Below are positions 53,902-61,850 of a DNA stretch of 64,000 bases, piece by piece (position 1 is the first letter of the stretch; each line of letters opens with the position of its first letter). The stretch is taken from positions 310,001 to 374,000 of the forward strand of contig NZ_CP013421.1 of assembly GCF_001718695.1 (NCBI RefSeq), given 5' to 3'. Source of the DNA: Burkholderia ubonensis (GTDB taxonomy: Bacteria; Pseudomonadota; Gammaproteobacteria; Burkholderiales; Burkholderiaceae). The position numbers were made by a program, and so were the translations under genes. The notes beneath the pieces are model-generated. The model was not told the origin of the DNA and did not search any database. It saw nothing but the letters and a program-made list of their open reading frames with translations.

Positions 53902-54057
53902 ATGAAGATTCGTCCCCTGCTCGTCCGCTCGGCGCGCCTCGCGCTCGTCGCGATCGCCGCCGGCTTCGTGCTGTCCGGCTGTGCCGCCGCGCAGCCCGAT
54001 GGCCCCGGCGATTGCGTCGGCCCGCCCGATTTCTGCGTACCGTTTTTCGGCTCGTAA
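53902..54057 (+). CDS. Small lipoprotein
   Basis: 51 residues: MKIRPLLVRSARLALVAIAA, then lipobox LSGC (about 24-27), and a short Cys-bearing tail GPGDCVGPPDFCVPFFGS. Very short lipoproteins of this type are common in Burkholderia but have no known role. It lies 110 nt after the DUF4148-like gene and is followed by a terminator. Confidence 0.65.
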   Translation: MKIRPLLVRSARLALVAIAAGFVLSGCAAAQPDGPGDCVGPPDFCVPFFGS

Positions 54058-54062
54058 ACGCG

Positions 54063-54097
54063 CGAAGGGCGCGCTGCCGTCGGCCGCGCGCCCTTCG
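54063..54097 (+). terminator. Bidirectional-looking terminator hairpin
   Basis: CGAAGGGCGCGC pairs perfectly with GCGCGCCCTTCG across an 11-nt loop. It lies between the convergent lipoprotein and regulator genes. Confidence 0.7.
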
Positions 54098-54131
54098 TGT
54101 TCGCAGTGCGGTGCGAGCCGCACTAGCGTGC

Positions 54132-54815
54132 TCATGCATCCGTCAGCGTCACCTGATAGCCGTAACGGCTCACCGTATCGATCCGCACGCTGGGCAGATG
54201 CCGCTCGAGCTTGCGGCGCAGCCGCGACACCACGAGATTGACGCTCGACGGATCGACGTCCTCCTTGTCCTGCCATACATAGCGGATCAACTGATCGCGC
54301 GGTACCGGCGCATTCGGATGGCGCATCAGGCATTCGAGCAGCAGGCATTCGCGGCGGGTCACGGCCAGACGCAACTTGCCGTCCTTGAGTTCGCGCGCGA
54401 GCGTCTCGATGGCGGATACCGGCGCGGCCGGGCCTTCCGCGTCGCGCACGCCGGCCAGCCGCTGCAACGCCTGCAGACGCTCGTGCAACTCGATGAACGA
54501 GTATGGCGCACCGAAGCACGCGTCGGCGCCCGCACGCAGCATGCGGGTGCGCTCGCGCGCCGACGCCGCGCCGATCAGCACCACCAGCGCCGCACCGCGG
54601 CCTTCCGCGACAAAACGCGGCAGCATCGCGATCAGCGCGGCATCGCTGCCGGGTTCGAAGGCCGTCGCGACGATCGCGTCGAATGCCTCCTGCGACGCGA
54701 GGAACAGGCCGTCGCGCAGATCGTCGGTGCGTTGCAGGCTGTGCCCGCTCTCCTGGAGCGCCTTGTGCAGCCACGACGCTTCGGGATGCGGCGAGGTCAC
54801 GAGCAGGATCCGCAT
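54132..54815 (-). CDS. Response-regulator-like protein with a pseudo-receiver domain
   Basis: 227 residues from MRILLVTSPHPEASWLHKAL. The receiver fold is recognisable but the phosphorylation site is gone. The acidic pair is TSPH instead of EDD, the phospho-Asp position is Thr51 (IVATAFEPG), and the conserved Lys is replaced (CFGAPYS for vKPF). The C-terminal winged helix is normal (VTRRECLLLECLMRHPNAPV, SSVNLVVSRLRRKLERHLPS). It should bind DNA independently of phosphorylation, perhaps controlled by level or by a partner. It is the third gene of the regulator / kinase operon, 59 nt after the kinase stop. Confidence 0.85.
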   Translation of the reverse strand: MRILLVTSPHPEASWLHKALQESGHSLQRTDDLRDGLFLASQEAFDAIVATAFEPGSDAALIAMLPRFVAEGRGAALVVLIGAASARERTRMLRAGADACFGAPYSFIELHERLQALQRLAGVRDAEGPAAPVSAIETLARELKDGKLRLAVTRRECLLLECLMRHPNAPVPRDQLIRYVWQDKEDVDPSSVNLVVSRLRRKLERHLPSVRIDTVSRYGYQVTLTDA

Positions 54816-54873
54816 CGTCAACGGACCTCGCAGCGGCAATACGCGAGCGCGGATAGCCCGATCCATACGGCCG

Positions 54874-56274
54874 TCATGCCAGCGACCTCGGCCAGCACTC
54901 GATCGTCACGCGCGTGCCCGGCTCCGCATCGCCGATGCGCAGCGTGAAGTCGTGCACGTTGACGACCGCCGACACGATGCTCAGGCCGAGGCCGGCGCCG
55001 GCGAGATGTCCGGTCCGGCGGCTGCGGTAGCGATGGCGCAGCACCGCATCGCGCTCGTTGGGCGCGATGCCGGGGCCGTTGTCGACCACGTCGATGCGCG
55101 GACCGGACGGCGTGTCGTGAAGCTCCACGCGCACGGTGTCGCCCGACGTCGTGTACTTGAGCGCATTGTCGAGCAGGTTGGTGAGCGCCTCGAACAGCAG
55201 GGCGCGATCGCCGTGGATCCGTGCGACGGGCTCGACGCACACGACCAACTGGATCGACCGGCTGTCGGCGAGCGGCTCGAACAATTGCCCGACGTCCGTG
55301 ACGAGATCCTCCAGCACCACTTCCGCGAACCCACCGCGCCGCTGCAACGAACCGATTTCGGCAATCCGCAGCATTGCGCGAAAGCGGCTGAGCAGCACGT
55401 CGGTCTCGTTGCGCGCCCGCGCGACGAGGCTCGCCAGCGCCGCATCGTCGAGGCCGTCCGCCCGTTCCGCCGCGTGCGCGAGCAGCGTGTGCACGTGCGC
55501 GAGCGGCGTGCGCAGGTCGTGCGCGATACCGTCGCAGACGCCCTTCACCTCGTTCATCAGGCGCTCGATTTCCTCGAGCATGTGGTTGACGAGATGAGAC
55601 AGCAGATCGATCTCGTCGTGCCCGCCGATCGGCAGACGCTGGCCGAGGTCGCCCTGCGCGATGCGCTGCGTGATGCGCCGCACTTCCTTCAGGCGCCGCA
55701 TCTGCCGGACGCTGAGGATCAACCCGCCGACGACGCCCGCGCCGAGGCAGAACAGCCCGCCGCCGACGAGCGCCTGGATGATTGCCGCGCGGATCCGCAG
55801 AATGTGCGTGAGGTCGCGCCCGAGCACCAGGATGTCGCCGTTGGCGCGCCGCTCCGCCATCGTGCGGACGACCGGCGGCACCTGGTCGCCGGCGATGGTC
55901 ATCGTGTGATCGAGCGTCACGCCGGTGTGATCGAGGCGGATGCCGTCGGGCAGCGCCAGCACGTCGCCGGCGATATGCTTGCCGTCGGCGGTGAACAGTC
56001 CGTAATAGTTGGTGTGCATCCGCTCGCGCTCGATGCGCTGATGAATGGCGGCGGGAAGCTGGCCGTCCTGGATCGAATCGAAGTAGATCATCTGCCAATC
56101 GATCACCACATCGGTTTCATGCGCCATGTCGTGCGTGATCACCGATGCAATGAAACCGAGCAGCAACATGACCGAGACGGAAAACGTCAGGGCATAGACG
56201 GATACGAGCCGGAACGTGCTGGAATACCAGCGCCGCTTCGGCGCCGGCTGGACGTGATGCGTGAAGGACGGCAA
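54874..56274 (-). CDS. Sensor histidine kinase
   Basis: 466 residues. TM1 is at about 22-47, a ~115-residue periplasmic sensor follows, and TM2 is at about 164-188. A HAMP region (RRLKEVRRITQRIAQGDLGQ) leads to the DHp helix with phospho-acceptor His252 in GIAHDLRTPLAHV. The ATPase domain follows with LTNLLDNALKYT (N box), VVDNGPGIAPNERD (G1) and GAGLGLSIVSAV (G2). It starts 9 nt after its cognate regulator's stop. Stimulus unknown; the envelope-protein promoters nearby are likely outputs. Confidence 0.93.
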   Translation of the reverse strand: MPSFTHHVQPAPKRRWYSSTFRLVSVYALTFSVSVMLLLGFIASVITHDMAHETDVVIDWQMIYFDSIQDGQLPAAIHQRIERERMHTNYYGLFTADGKHIAGDVLALPDGIRLDHTGVTLDHTMTIAGDQVPPVVRTMAERRANGDILVLGRDLTHILRIRAAIIQALVGGGLFCLGAGVVGGLILSVRQMRRLKEVRRITQRIAQGDLGQRLPIGGHDEIDLLSHLVNHMLEEIERLMNEVKGVCDGIAHDLRTPLAHVHTLLAHAAERADGLDDAALASLVARARNETDVLLSRFRAMLRIAEIGSLQRRGGFAEVVLEDLVTDVGQLFEPLADSRSIQLVVCVEPVARIHGDRALLFEALTNLLDNALKYTTSGDTVRVELHDTPSGPRIDVVDNGPGIAPNERDAVLRHRYRSRRTGHLAGAGLGLSIVSAVVNVHDFTLRIGDAEPGTRVTIECWPRSLA

Positions 56275-56283
56275 GGTAGAGGC

Positions 56284-56961
56284 TCAAGCAAGAATGTAAC
56301 CGGCACCGCGTACCGTCTGGATCATCTGTTTCGCATCGGGCGGATCGATCTTCTTGCGCAGCCGGCCCATGTGCACTTCGATCAGGTTGGTGCCGGGATC
56401 GAAATGATAGCCCCAGACTGCCTCGAACAGCATCGTGCGCGTGATGGTCTGCCCGGCATTGCGCATCATGTATTCGAGCACGCGGTATTCGGTCGGCAAC
56501 AGCGCGATCTCCTCGCCGTCGCGAAACACCTTGCGCGAGACCAGGTCGAGCCTCAGCGGCCCGACGGTCAGCGTCGTGCTGAACGGCGCGGGCGCCGTCT
56601 GGCTGCGGCGCAGCAGGACCTCGAGGCGCGCGGCCATTTCTTCGGGATCGAACGGCTTGGTCAGGTAGTCGTCGCCGCCCGCGCGCAGGCCGCGCACGCG
56701 CTCGTCGACATCGCCGAGCGCACTCAGCATCAGCACCGGCGTGCGCACGCCGACGCTGCGCATCGTGGTCAGGATCGTGAGGCCGTCGACGACCGGCAGC
56801 ATCCGGTCGAGCGTGATCACGTCGAATTCGTTGCCGAGCGCGCGGGCCATGCCGTCGCGTCCGTTGGCCACCCATTCGACCGTAAAGCCGCGGCTCGTCA
56901 GCTCTCTTACGATTTCATTCGCGGTGATTTCATCGTCTTCGATCGTGAGCACGTGCGCCAT
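56284..56961 (-). CDS. OmpR-family response regulator, partner of the kinase
   Basis: 225 residues from MAHVLTIEDDEITANEIVRE. Asp52 in VITLDRMLPVVDG and the Lys of YLTKPFDPEE are present, with a C-terminal winged helix (PTEYRVLEYMMRNAGQTITR, NLIEVHMGRLRKKIDPPDAK). A frame extending to an ATG at 57030 is possible and would give a leader length more like the other motif-bearing genes. The family normally starts directly at the first strand, so I keep 56961. Very similar to the orphan regulator at 45203. Confidence 0.9.
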   Translation of the reverse strand: MAHVLTIEDDEITANEIVRELTSRGFTVEWVANGRDGMARALGNEFDVITLDRMLPVVDGLTILTTMRSVGVRTPVLMLSALGDVDERVRGLRAGGDDYLTKPFDPEEMAARLEVLLRRSQTAPAPFSTTLTVGPLRLDLVSRKVFRDGEEIALLPTEYRVLEYMMRNAGQTITRTMLFEAVWGYHFDPGTNLIEVHMGRLRKKIDPPDAKQMIQTVRGAGYILA

Positions 56962-57115
56962 GGCCGCACTCTTCTCGGTCGGCTGGTTGGGAGGGGCCGG
57001 TTTGTTGCCCGGGGAAACTGGTGATGCCATATACGATTCTCGTCTTCGTCGAAGGGACGCACGCGCCTCGACACCCGATGTCCAGACGCGCTCGGACGGA
57101 GACTACACGCGCGCG

Positions 57116-57154
57116 CGTAACTCGTGTGCATCGGCTTCGTGAAGAAAATTTCAT
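57116..57154 (-). promoter_or_regulatory. TTTCAT-type motif upstream of the regulator/kinase operon
   Basis: On the minus strand ATGAAATTTTCTTCAC, then after 17 nt GTTACG. Same arrangement as the plus-strand copies, suggesting that the two-component operon is part of its own regulon. Confidence 0.45.
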
Positions 57155-57292
57155 ATACGGCGGCCTCGCGCCCTCGCCATGGCCGGCCGGGGCTGGCGCG
57201 CGATGGCCTCGGGGTGCCGGCAACGATCCCGCGACCGGATCATTGCGACATGATGCCGCACCACCGTCGGCAATCGTGCGTGATGCCGGCAA

Positions 57293-57505
57293 TCAGCCTC
57301 GTTGCGGCTCGACACCCCGCTTGCCGGCCCGTTGCGAGGCGGCGCGATACGCGGCATCTTCCGCACGATGCAGGCGCTCGACCTTCGCATGCGCGAGCGT
57401 CACGTCGGCAATCGCGAGCCCCGCCCCCTGCACCTTCGCGAACGCCAGCACCGGCGAGCACACCAGCGCGACGAGCGTCGCCATCCTGAGCGTCGTTGTT
57501 TTCAT
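57293..57505 (-). CDS. Small secreted hypothetical protein
   Basis: 70 residues from MKTTTLRMATLVALVCSPVL with signal peptide ending AFA|K. The start is supported by GGAGG at 7-nt spacing. The short mature part (HAKVERLHRAEDAAYRAASQ) is helical and basic. Related in style to the DUF4148-like neighbours but not clearly a member. Confidence 0.6.
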   Translation of the reverse strand: MKTTTLRMATLVALVCSPVLAFAKVQGAGLAIADVTLAHAKVERLHRAEDAAYRAASQRAGKRGVEPQRG

Positions 57506-57661
57506 TGCAGCGCCTCCATGCCGGGCCGCGCCATGCGCAGCGCCGATTGATCACCGGCTCGACGATACGCCCGCACTGCTAACCGTTCGACAGCGCGCAC
57601 ATGAAGGATTGTTTAAGGTCCGATGCCGGCGAAGACAGGCGCCTCGGCACGGGCCGTACCG

Positions 57662-57701
57662 CATGAAACTTGTTTCATCTTCGCGCTGCCGTTTCGCTAG
57701 C
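57662..57701 (+). promoter_or_regulatory. Best copy of the shared TTTCAT promoter motif
   Basis: CATGAAACTTGTTTCATCTT ... TCGCTAGC. The perfect palindrome ATGAAAC-TT-GTTTCAT (57663-57678) is followed 17 nt later by GCTAGC. It lies 81 nt upstream of the ATG at 57783. Confidence 0.6.
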
Positions 57702-57782
57702 GCGCCGCACTTAACCTTCGTCGTGCAGTCGACGTTGGCTTCCCACCGTACGGCTAGTTCCCAACGCTTCCAGGAGTCGAAG

Positions 57783-58088
57783 ATGAATCATCCCGCCCGT
57801 TACCTTGCCTGTGCCGCCCTGCTCGTGCTGAGCGTCTCCGCGCAAGCCGCGCCGAAGCTCACGCCGTCGCAATGCCACGACTATCCGTTCGTGCATACGA
57901 AAGGCCCGGTCTCCCATCGGCAACTGATCAACGAGCTGAACGAGCTGCAAGCCGTCGGCTACAACCCGTCGTCCGGCGACGAGAGCAGCTATCCGGACGA
58001 TATCGACTCGGCCGAGGCGCGCCTGATGCGGGAGTATCAGAAGGACTGCGCGGGCGCGGCCAATACGGTGGCATCGAACGGCAACTGA
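57783..58088 (+). CDS. Small secreted DUF4148-like protein (second)
   Basis: 101 residues from MNHPARYLACAALLVLSVSA, signal peptide ending AQA|A. The mature part QLINELNELQAVGYNPSSGD followed by YPDDIDSAEARLMREYQ matches the DUF4148 pattern of a helix and a YP.D...A motif. Two Cys residues may form a disulfide. It is preceded by the best copy of the local regulatory motif and followed by a strong terminator, so it is a single-gene unit that probably responds to the nearby two-component system. Confidence 0.85.
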   Translation: MNHPARYLACAALLVLSVSAQAAPKLTPSQCHDYPFVHTKGPVSHRQLINELNELQAVGYNPSSGDESSYPDDIDSAEARLMREYQKDCAGAANTVASNGN

Positions 58089-58118
58089 CCCGCGACCGGT
58101 AACCGATCTCCGACTTTG

Positions 58119-58149
58119 CGCGCGTGCCTCGCGGCCGCGCGTTTTTTTT
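58119..58149 (+). terminator. Rho-independent terminator
   Basis: CGCGCG-T-GCC ... GGC-CGCGCG hairpin followed by eight T's, right after the DUF4148-like gene. Confidence 0.9.
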
Positions 58150-58281
58150 GTCTGGCTCGAGGTGGTCCGGGGCGGGGGTTTTTTGTCGGGGAGCGTCGAT
58201 CATTGGCCCAATTGAAGGGACAGGCCAATGCTTGCCCCGCCCGTCCGTCGGCGACCCGGACGCCGTGTGCTGATCAGTGAC

Positions 58282-59106
58282 TTAAGCAAGCCTCTGTTCG
58301 GGCCTCGATAGATCTTCCGCAAGGGACAGGCTACGGTCGAGCCACGGCTTGAGAAACTGCCGTAGACGCGGCGTGCGGGTGTCGCCGAATAGTTGCGCGG
58401 GCGCTCCCGTCTCGACGATTTGCCCCGCCTCCATGAACACCACCTTGTCGGAAATCTTGGCTGCAAAACTCATTTCGTGGGTGACCATCACCATCGTGAG
58501 CCCTTCCTGCGCCAGCATCCGGATAACGTTGAGTACCTCGTCCACCAGTTCCGGATCGAGAGCCGACGTCGGCTCGTCGAGCAACATGACCTCCGGGCCG
58601 ACGGCGAGCGCACGCGCGATCCCGACGCGCTGCTGTTGACCGCCACTCAGTTGAGCGGGGTAAGCGTCCGTCTTATGCGAAAGACCGACGTGCTGGAGCG
58701 CCGCCTTTGCTCTTTTCTCGGCTTCCGCTTTCTGAACCCGCCTCGACAGTACAAGCGGCGCCGCAACATTGTCCTGAACCGTCATGTGCGGCCACAGATT
58801 GAACTGTTGGAAGACCATCGCAATGGGCCGTCGTACTTCCGCGATGTTCGCGTCGGTGTCTCGGACGCGCGAGCCGTCGCCATCGATGCGGTAGCCAAGC
58901 AGCTTCCCTTTGACTCGCACTTCGCCTTCGTCGTAAGCCTCGAGAAAATTCATGCAGCGGAGCGCCGTGGTCTTGCCGGACCCCGAGGGGCCAATAAGCG
59001 ATACGATCTGCCCGCGCATGACGTCGAGATCGAAGTCTTTCAGCACGCGCAACGACCCATACGATTTTCCGACCGCGTGGAGTTGCAGAATTGGGGAATC
59101 GCTCAC
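58282..59106 (-). CDS. Polar amino-acid-type ABC transporter ATP-binding protein
   Basis: 274 residues from a GTG at 59106 preceded by AGGAGG; it overlaps the upstream permease stop by 4 nt (GTGA). Walker A SLIGPSGSGKTTALRC, Q-loop VFQQFNLWPHMT, signature LSGGQQQRVGIARAL, Walker B VMLLDEPTSALDP and switch His in VMVTHEM are all intact. It belongs to the HisP/GlnQ group. Last gene of the uptake operon, which is divergent from an agmatinase-family enzyme, so the imported solute is probably a guanidino compound or arginine relative. Confidence 0.95.
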   Translation of the reverse strand: MSDSPILQLHAVGKSYGSLRVLKDFDLDVMRGQIVSLIGPSGSGKTTALRCMNFLEAYDEGEVRVKGKLLGYRIDGDGSRVRDTDANIAEVRRPIAMVFQQFNLWPHMTVQDNVAAPLVLSRRVQKAEAEKRAKAALQHVGLSHKTDAYPAQLSGGQQQRVGIARALAVGPEVMLLDEPTSALDPELVDEVLNVIRMLAQEGLTMVMVTHEMSFAAKISDKVVFMEAGQIVETGAPAQLFGDTRTPRLRQFLKPWLDRSLSLAEDLSRPEQRLA

Positions 59107-59756
59107 AACGTCCTCCTGAGGATCGGGTTCAGTCCAGCCAGGCGCTTGGCCACAACGGCGACCGATTGAGTCAACAACCAATAGCTCGAAATCAGCATCG
59201 CGTACGGTCCAATGTAGGAATAGGTAGACGAGACGAAATCGCTCGTCGTCATCGTCAGTTCCGGTACCGTGATAATGGAAGCGACCGAGCTTTCCTTGAT
59301 GACGAGGATGACCATGTTGGTCAGAAGCGGAACGGCGAAAGCCAATGCCTGCGGCAACTCGATCGCCCGGAACGACGCCCACCGACCGATGCCGAAAGCG
59401 CGCACCGCCTCCATCTGCCCGCGAGGAATGCTCGCCCACGCGGTACGAAAAATCTCTGCGAAGTAACCGGCCGAATAGAACGCCAACGAAACGATTGTCG
59501 CCTGCACCGCGGTCATCGTCATGCCAAGGGACGGCAAACCGAAGTAGACGATCACCAGTTGCGACAAATACGGCATTCCGCGCACGAGCCACACGTACAG
59601 CCGGTACGGATGCGCCAGTGCACGAGGAAAGCGCAGACGGAGCACATTCAACGAGAATCCACCCGCCATCCCCAGAAGCGCCGCTATCAGACTGACTTCG
59701 AGTGTCACCAGCATGCCGGCGGCAAAGCGCGGCAGCAACGTCAAAAACGTATCCAT
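59103..59756 (-). CDS. Amino-acid-type ABC transporter permease
   Basis: 217 residues, HisM/GlnP type. Several membrane helices (FAAGMLVTLEVSLIAALLGM at the start) and the cytoplasmic coupling loop EIFRTAWASIPRGQMEAVRA and FGIGRWASFRAIELPQALA. The EAA-like loop identifies the family. Pairs with the other permease to form the heterodimeric channel. Confidence 0.93.
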   Translation of the reverse strand: MDTFLTLLPRFAAGMLVTLEVSLIAALLGMAGGFSLNVLRLRFPRALAHPYRLYVWLVRGMPYLSQLVIVYFGLPSLGMTMTAVQATIVSLAFYSAGYFAEIFRTAWASIPRGQMEAVRAFGIGRWASFRAIELPQALAFAVPLLTNMVILVIKESSVASIITVPELTMTTSDFVSSTYSYIGPYAMLISSYWLLTQSVAVVAKRLAGLNPILRRTL

Positions 59757-59777
59757 TGGATTGCGCCGTCCTTCGTC

Positions 59778-60440
59778 TCAAGCGCGCCTGGAGAGGCGCT
59801 GTTCGTAGCCATGCCCCGCGAGCGAAAGCAACGTGGTAATGGCCAAGTACATGACCGCAACCCACACGTAGACTTCCAGCGGGCGATAGGTCGCAGAGGC
59901 GATCTGTTGACCCACACGCATCAAATCGGTGACCGAGATCACGGAGATGACTGCCGATGCCTTGACAATGTCGATCGTTTCCGAAACCAGCGCTGGCAAT
60001 GTTGCGGCAATGACTTGCGGCACTTCGACATGCCACAAGGTCTGCCACCTTGTCAGCCCGAAAATGCTCGCGGCTTCCCGCTGACCATTCGAGATCGTCC
60101 GGAAACCGGCGCTCAGGATCTGCGATTGGTAAGCAGCAGTGTTGAGAGAAAGCCCGATCACCGCGGCAACAGGACCCGGCAATCCAATCCCGAGTGCCGC
60201 GGGTACGTAATAAAACACCAGAAGTTGAGCAAGCATTGGCGTGCCCCGAAATACGCTCACGTATGCGCGCGCGGCGCCTGCCAGGAAACGGTTCCTGCTC
60301 GCCCACATCGTGTAGATGAAGACGCCGGCGAAGAAACCGCAAATCACGGCAATCGCGGATAACACCAGCGTCGTCAAGGCGCCATTGATCATTTGCGGCA
60401 AGCTGACGAGACTGCGGGTGAGAAAGGTCGAAGCGTTCAT
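59778..60440 (-). CDS. Amino-acid-type ABC transporter permease (partner)
   Basis: 220 residues from the ATG at 60440 (MNASTFLTRSLVSLPQMING); a GTG 15 nt upstream is less likely. HisM/HisQ-type helices and coupling loop YQSQILSAGFRTISNGQREA, ASIFGLTRWQTLWHVEVPQV are clear. It lies 49 nt after the binding-protein gene and 21 nt before the second permease. Confidence 0.93.
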   Translation of the reverse strand: MNASTFLTRSLVSLPQMINGALTTLVLSAIAVICGFFAGVFIYTMWASRNRFLAGAARAYVSVFRGTPMLAQLLVFYYVPAALGIGLPGPVAAVIGLSLNTAAYQSQILSAGFRTISNGQREAASIFGLTRWQTLWHVEVPQVIAATLPALVSETIDIVKASAVISVISVTDLMRVGQQIASATYRPLEVYVWVAVMYLAITTLLSLAGHGYEQRLSRRA

Positions 60441-60489
60441 ATCGTCTCGAGGCACATTTGATGATGGGGCATCGTCGCGCGTGTCCGCG

Positions 60490-61347
60490 TCACATGGAAG
60501 GATTCGTCAATGCTTGTGCAGGGACGTCCATGGTCGTGCCAAACCACTTCTGCTGAAGCTGCTTCATCGTTCCATCACGATTGGCACGTGCAATGCCGTC
60601 GCTGAACAGCTTTACGAGCGATGCGCTATCGCCATCCTTTCGAGCGACCCAAGCAAAGTACGTCTTCGGCCCAATAGTCTGCGGCAGGACCGCAAAAACA
60701 CCCGGGCGCGATTTCATCAACGGACCGAGGTTGGCAAGCGACTGTGCAACGGCGTCGAGCCGGCCGACGGCCAGGTCGGCGTATGCCTCGTCAAACGCGA
60801 CGTACTGCTTGATTTCCTTGATTCCCGGGCCTCCGGCGTCTTTCAGCTTCTTGTCGAGCGCAATCAGCGCCTGAAGTTGTGCCGTACCTGCTTGGCTGCC
60901 GACCGTCTTGCCATTCAGGTCGTCCGGCTTCTTGACCGCAGGCTCGTTGGCACGGAGCAGGACGCCGGTCGTGGCATCCGCAACCGGGAATGTGAACGCG
61001 AAATGGTTGAGGCGTTCCTTGTTGATCGTGACGGCCGTCACCACGATATCGAAGCGCTTCGCGTCGAGGCCGGGCAAGAGACCCTGGAACGGCAAATCGA
61101 GCTGATTCACTTTCACGCCCTGCAGCGGTTTCAGGACGTAGTGCATCAGGTCCGCGTCGTAGCCCACGATCTTACCGTCGTCGATATATTCGAACGGTGC
61201 ATAACGCGCTTCCGTGCCGATGGTAATTCGTCCGTCAGCCTTGATTCGGGACAACAGATCGCTGCTTTGCGACCAGCTGGCGGACGATGCCACCAACGCG
61301 CACGCACCTGCCAACGACAAAATCAAAGAATGGATAGACTTGGGCAT
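60490..61347 (-). CDS. Periplasmic solute-binding protein of the ABC uptake system
   Basis: 285 residues. Signal peptide MPKSIHSLILSLAGACALVA ending about SWS|Q, then the SBP_bac_3 fold: GRITIGTEARYAPFEYIDDG, KIVGYDADLMHYVL, PFQGLLPGLDAKRFDIVVTA, LNGKTVGSQAGTAQLQALIA and AYADLAVGRLDAVAQSLANL. It is the first gene of the operon and faces the ureohydrolase gene across a 500-bp control region. Ligand inferred to be a guanidino compound or basic amino acid. Confidence 0.93.
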   Translation of the reverse strand: MPKSIHSLILSLAGACALVASSASWSQSSDLLSRIKADGRITIGTEARYAPFEYIDDGKIVGYDADLMHYVLKPLQGVKVNQLDLPFQGLLPGLDAKRFDIVVTAVTINKERLNHFAFTFPVADATTGVLLRANEPAVKKPDDLNGKTVGSQAGTAQLQALIALDKKLKDAGGPGIKEIKQYVAFDEAYADLAVGRLDAVAQSLANLGPLMKSRPGVFAVLPQTIGPKTYFAWVARKDGDSASLVKLFSDGIARANRDGTMKQLQQKWFGTTMDVPAQALTNPSM

Positions 61348-61850
61348 AACAGCTCCATCGCGATGAATTCAGGTGACTCGTTACGATGTGAAGGCTGCAA
61401 CATGGACAGCACATCACACGGTGGCTCACTGCGGTACAACCTTCATTTGTGACTGCGTCGTGCGGGTCTTCCTCCTGTCTTCGGTGAGCATCTGCCGCGC
61501 TTGACCAACTGGCTGGTCGTGCCCTGACCTGCCTGATTACTCCGCGCCATTTCAATCCTGGGGAACGCCCTCGCGAGCGAGTGCCGACGCGACATGTTTC
61601 TCCCCAAACCTGAAATGGCCAGCAAATGCAGGCCGCAGCGCGTACAACGCCTCCCTACACGCTCGGTTTGAATGTATGAACGCCAAAATTTCGCATCAAT
61701 TCCGAACTCAAAAAGCCGACTTTCCAGGTTTGGAAAGTGGCAAGTCGAAGTTTTCGAATCCGTAAAGTCGGCTTGCTCAATAGGAAAAGTCGAAACAAGA
61801 TCCGCGTGCTACCGTTAAATCCCTTCGCCGATAACCGAACAGGAGCCACG
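61348..61850. promoter_or_regulatory. Divergent control region between uptake operon and ureohydrolase
   Basis: No gene is supported in these 500 bp. The right part is rich in palindromes (see 61713-61774). Both divergent promoters must lie here, probably under the LysR regulator at 62940. Confidence 0.55.
61713..61774. promoter_or_regulatory. Nested inverted repeats, candidate operator
   Basis: AAGCCGACTTT (61713-61723) is mirrored by AAAGTCGGCTT (61764-61774). Inside, ACTTTCC-AGGTTT-GGAAAGT (61719-61738) is a perfect 7-bp palindrome. They lie 77-138 nt upstream of the ureohydrolase ATG, a suitable place for LysR-type binding. Confidence 0.55.
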
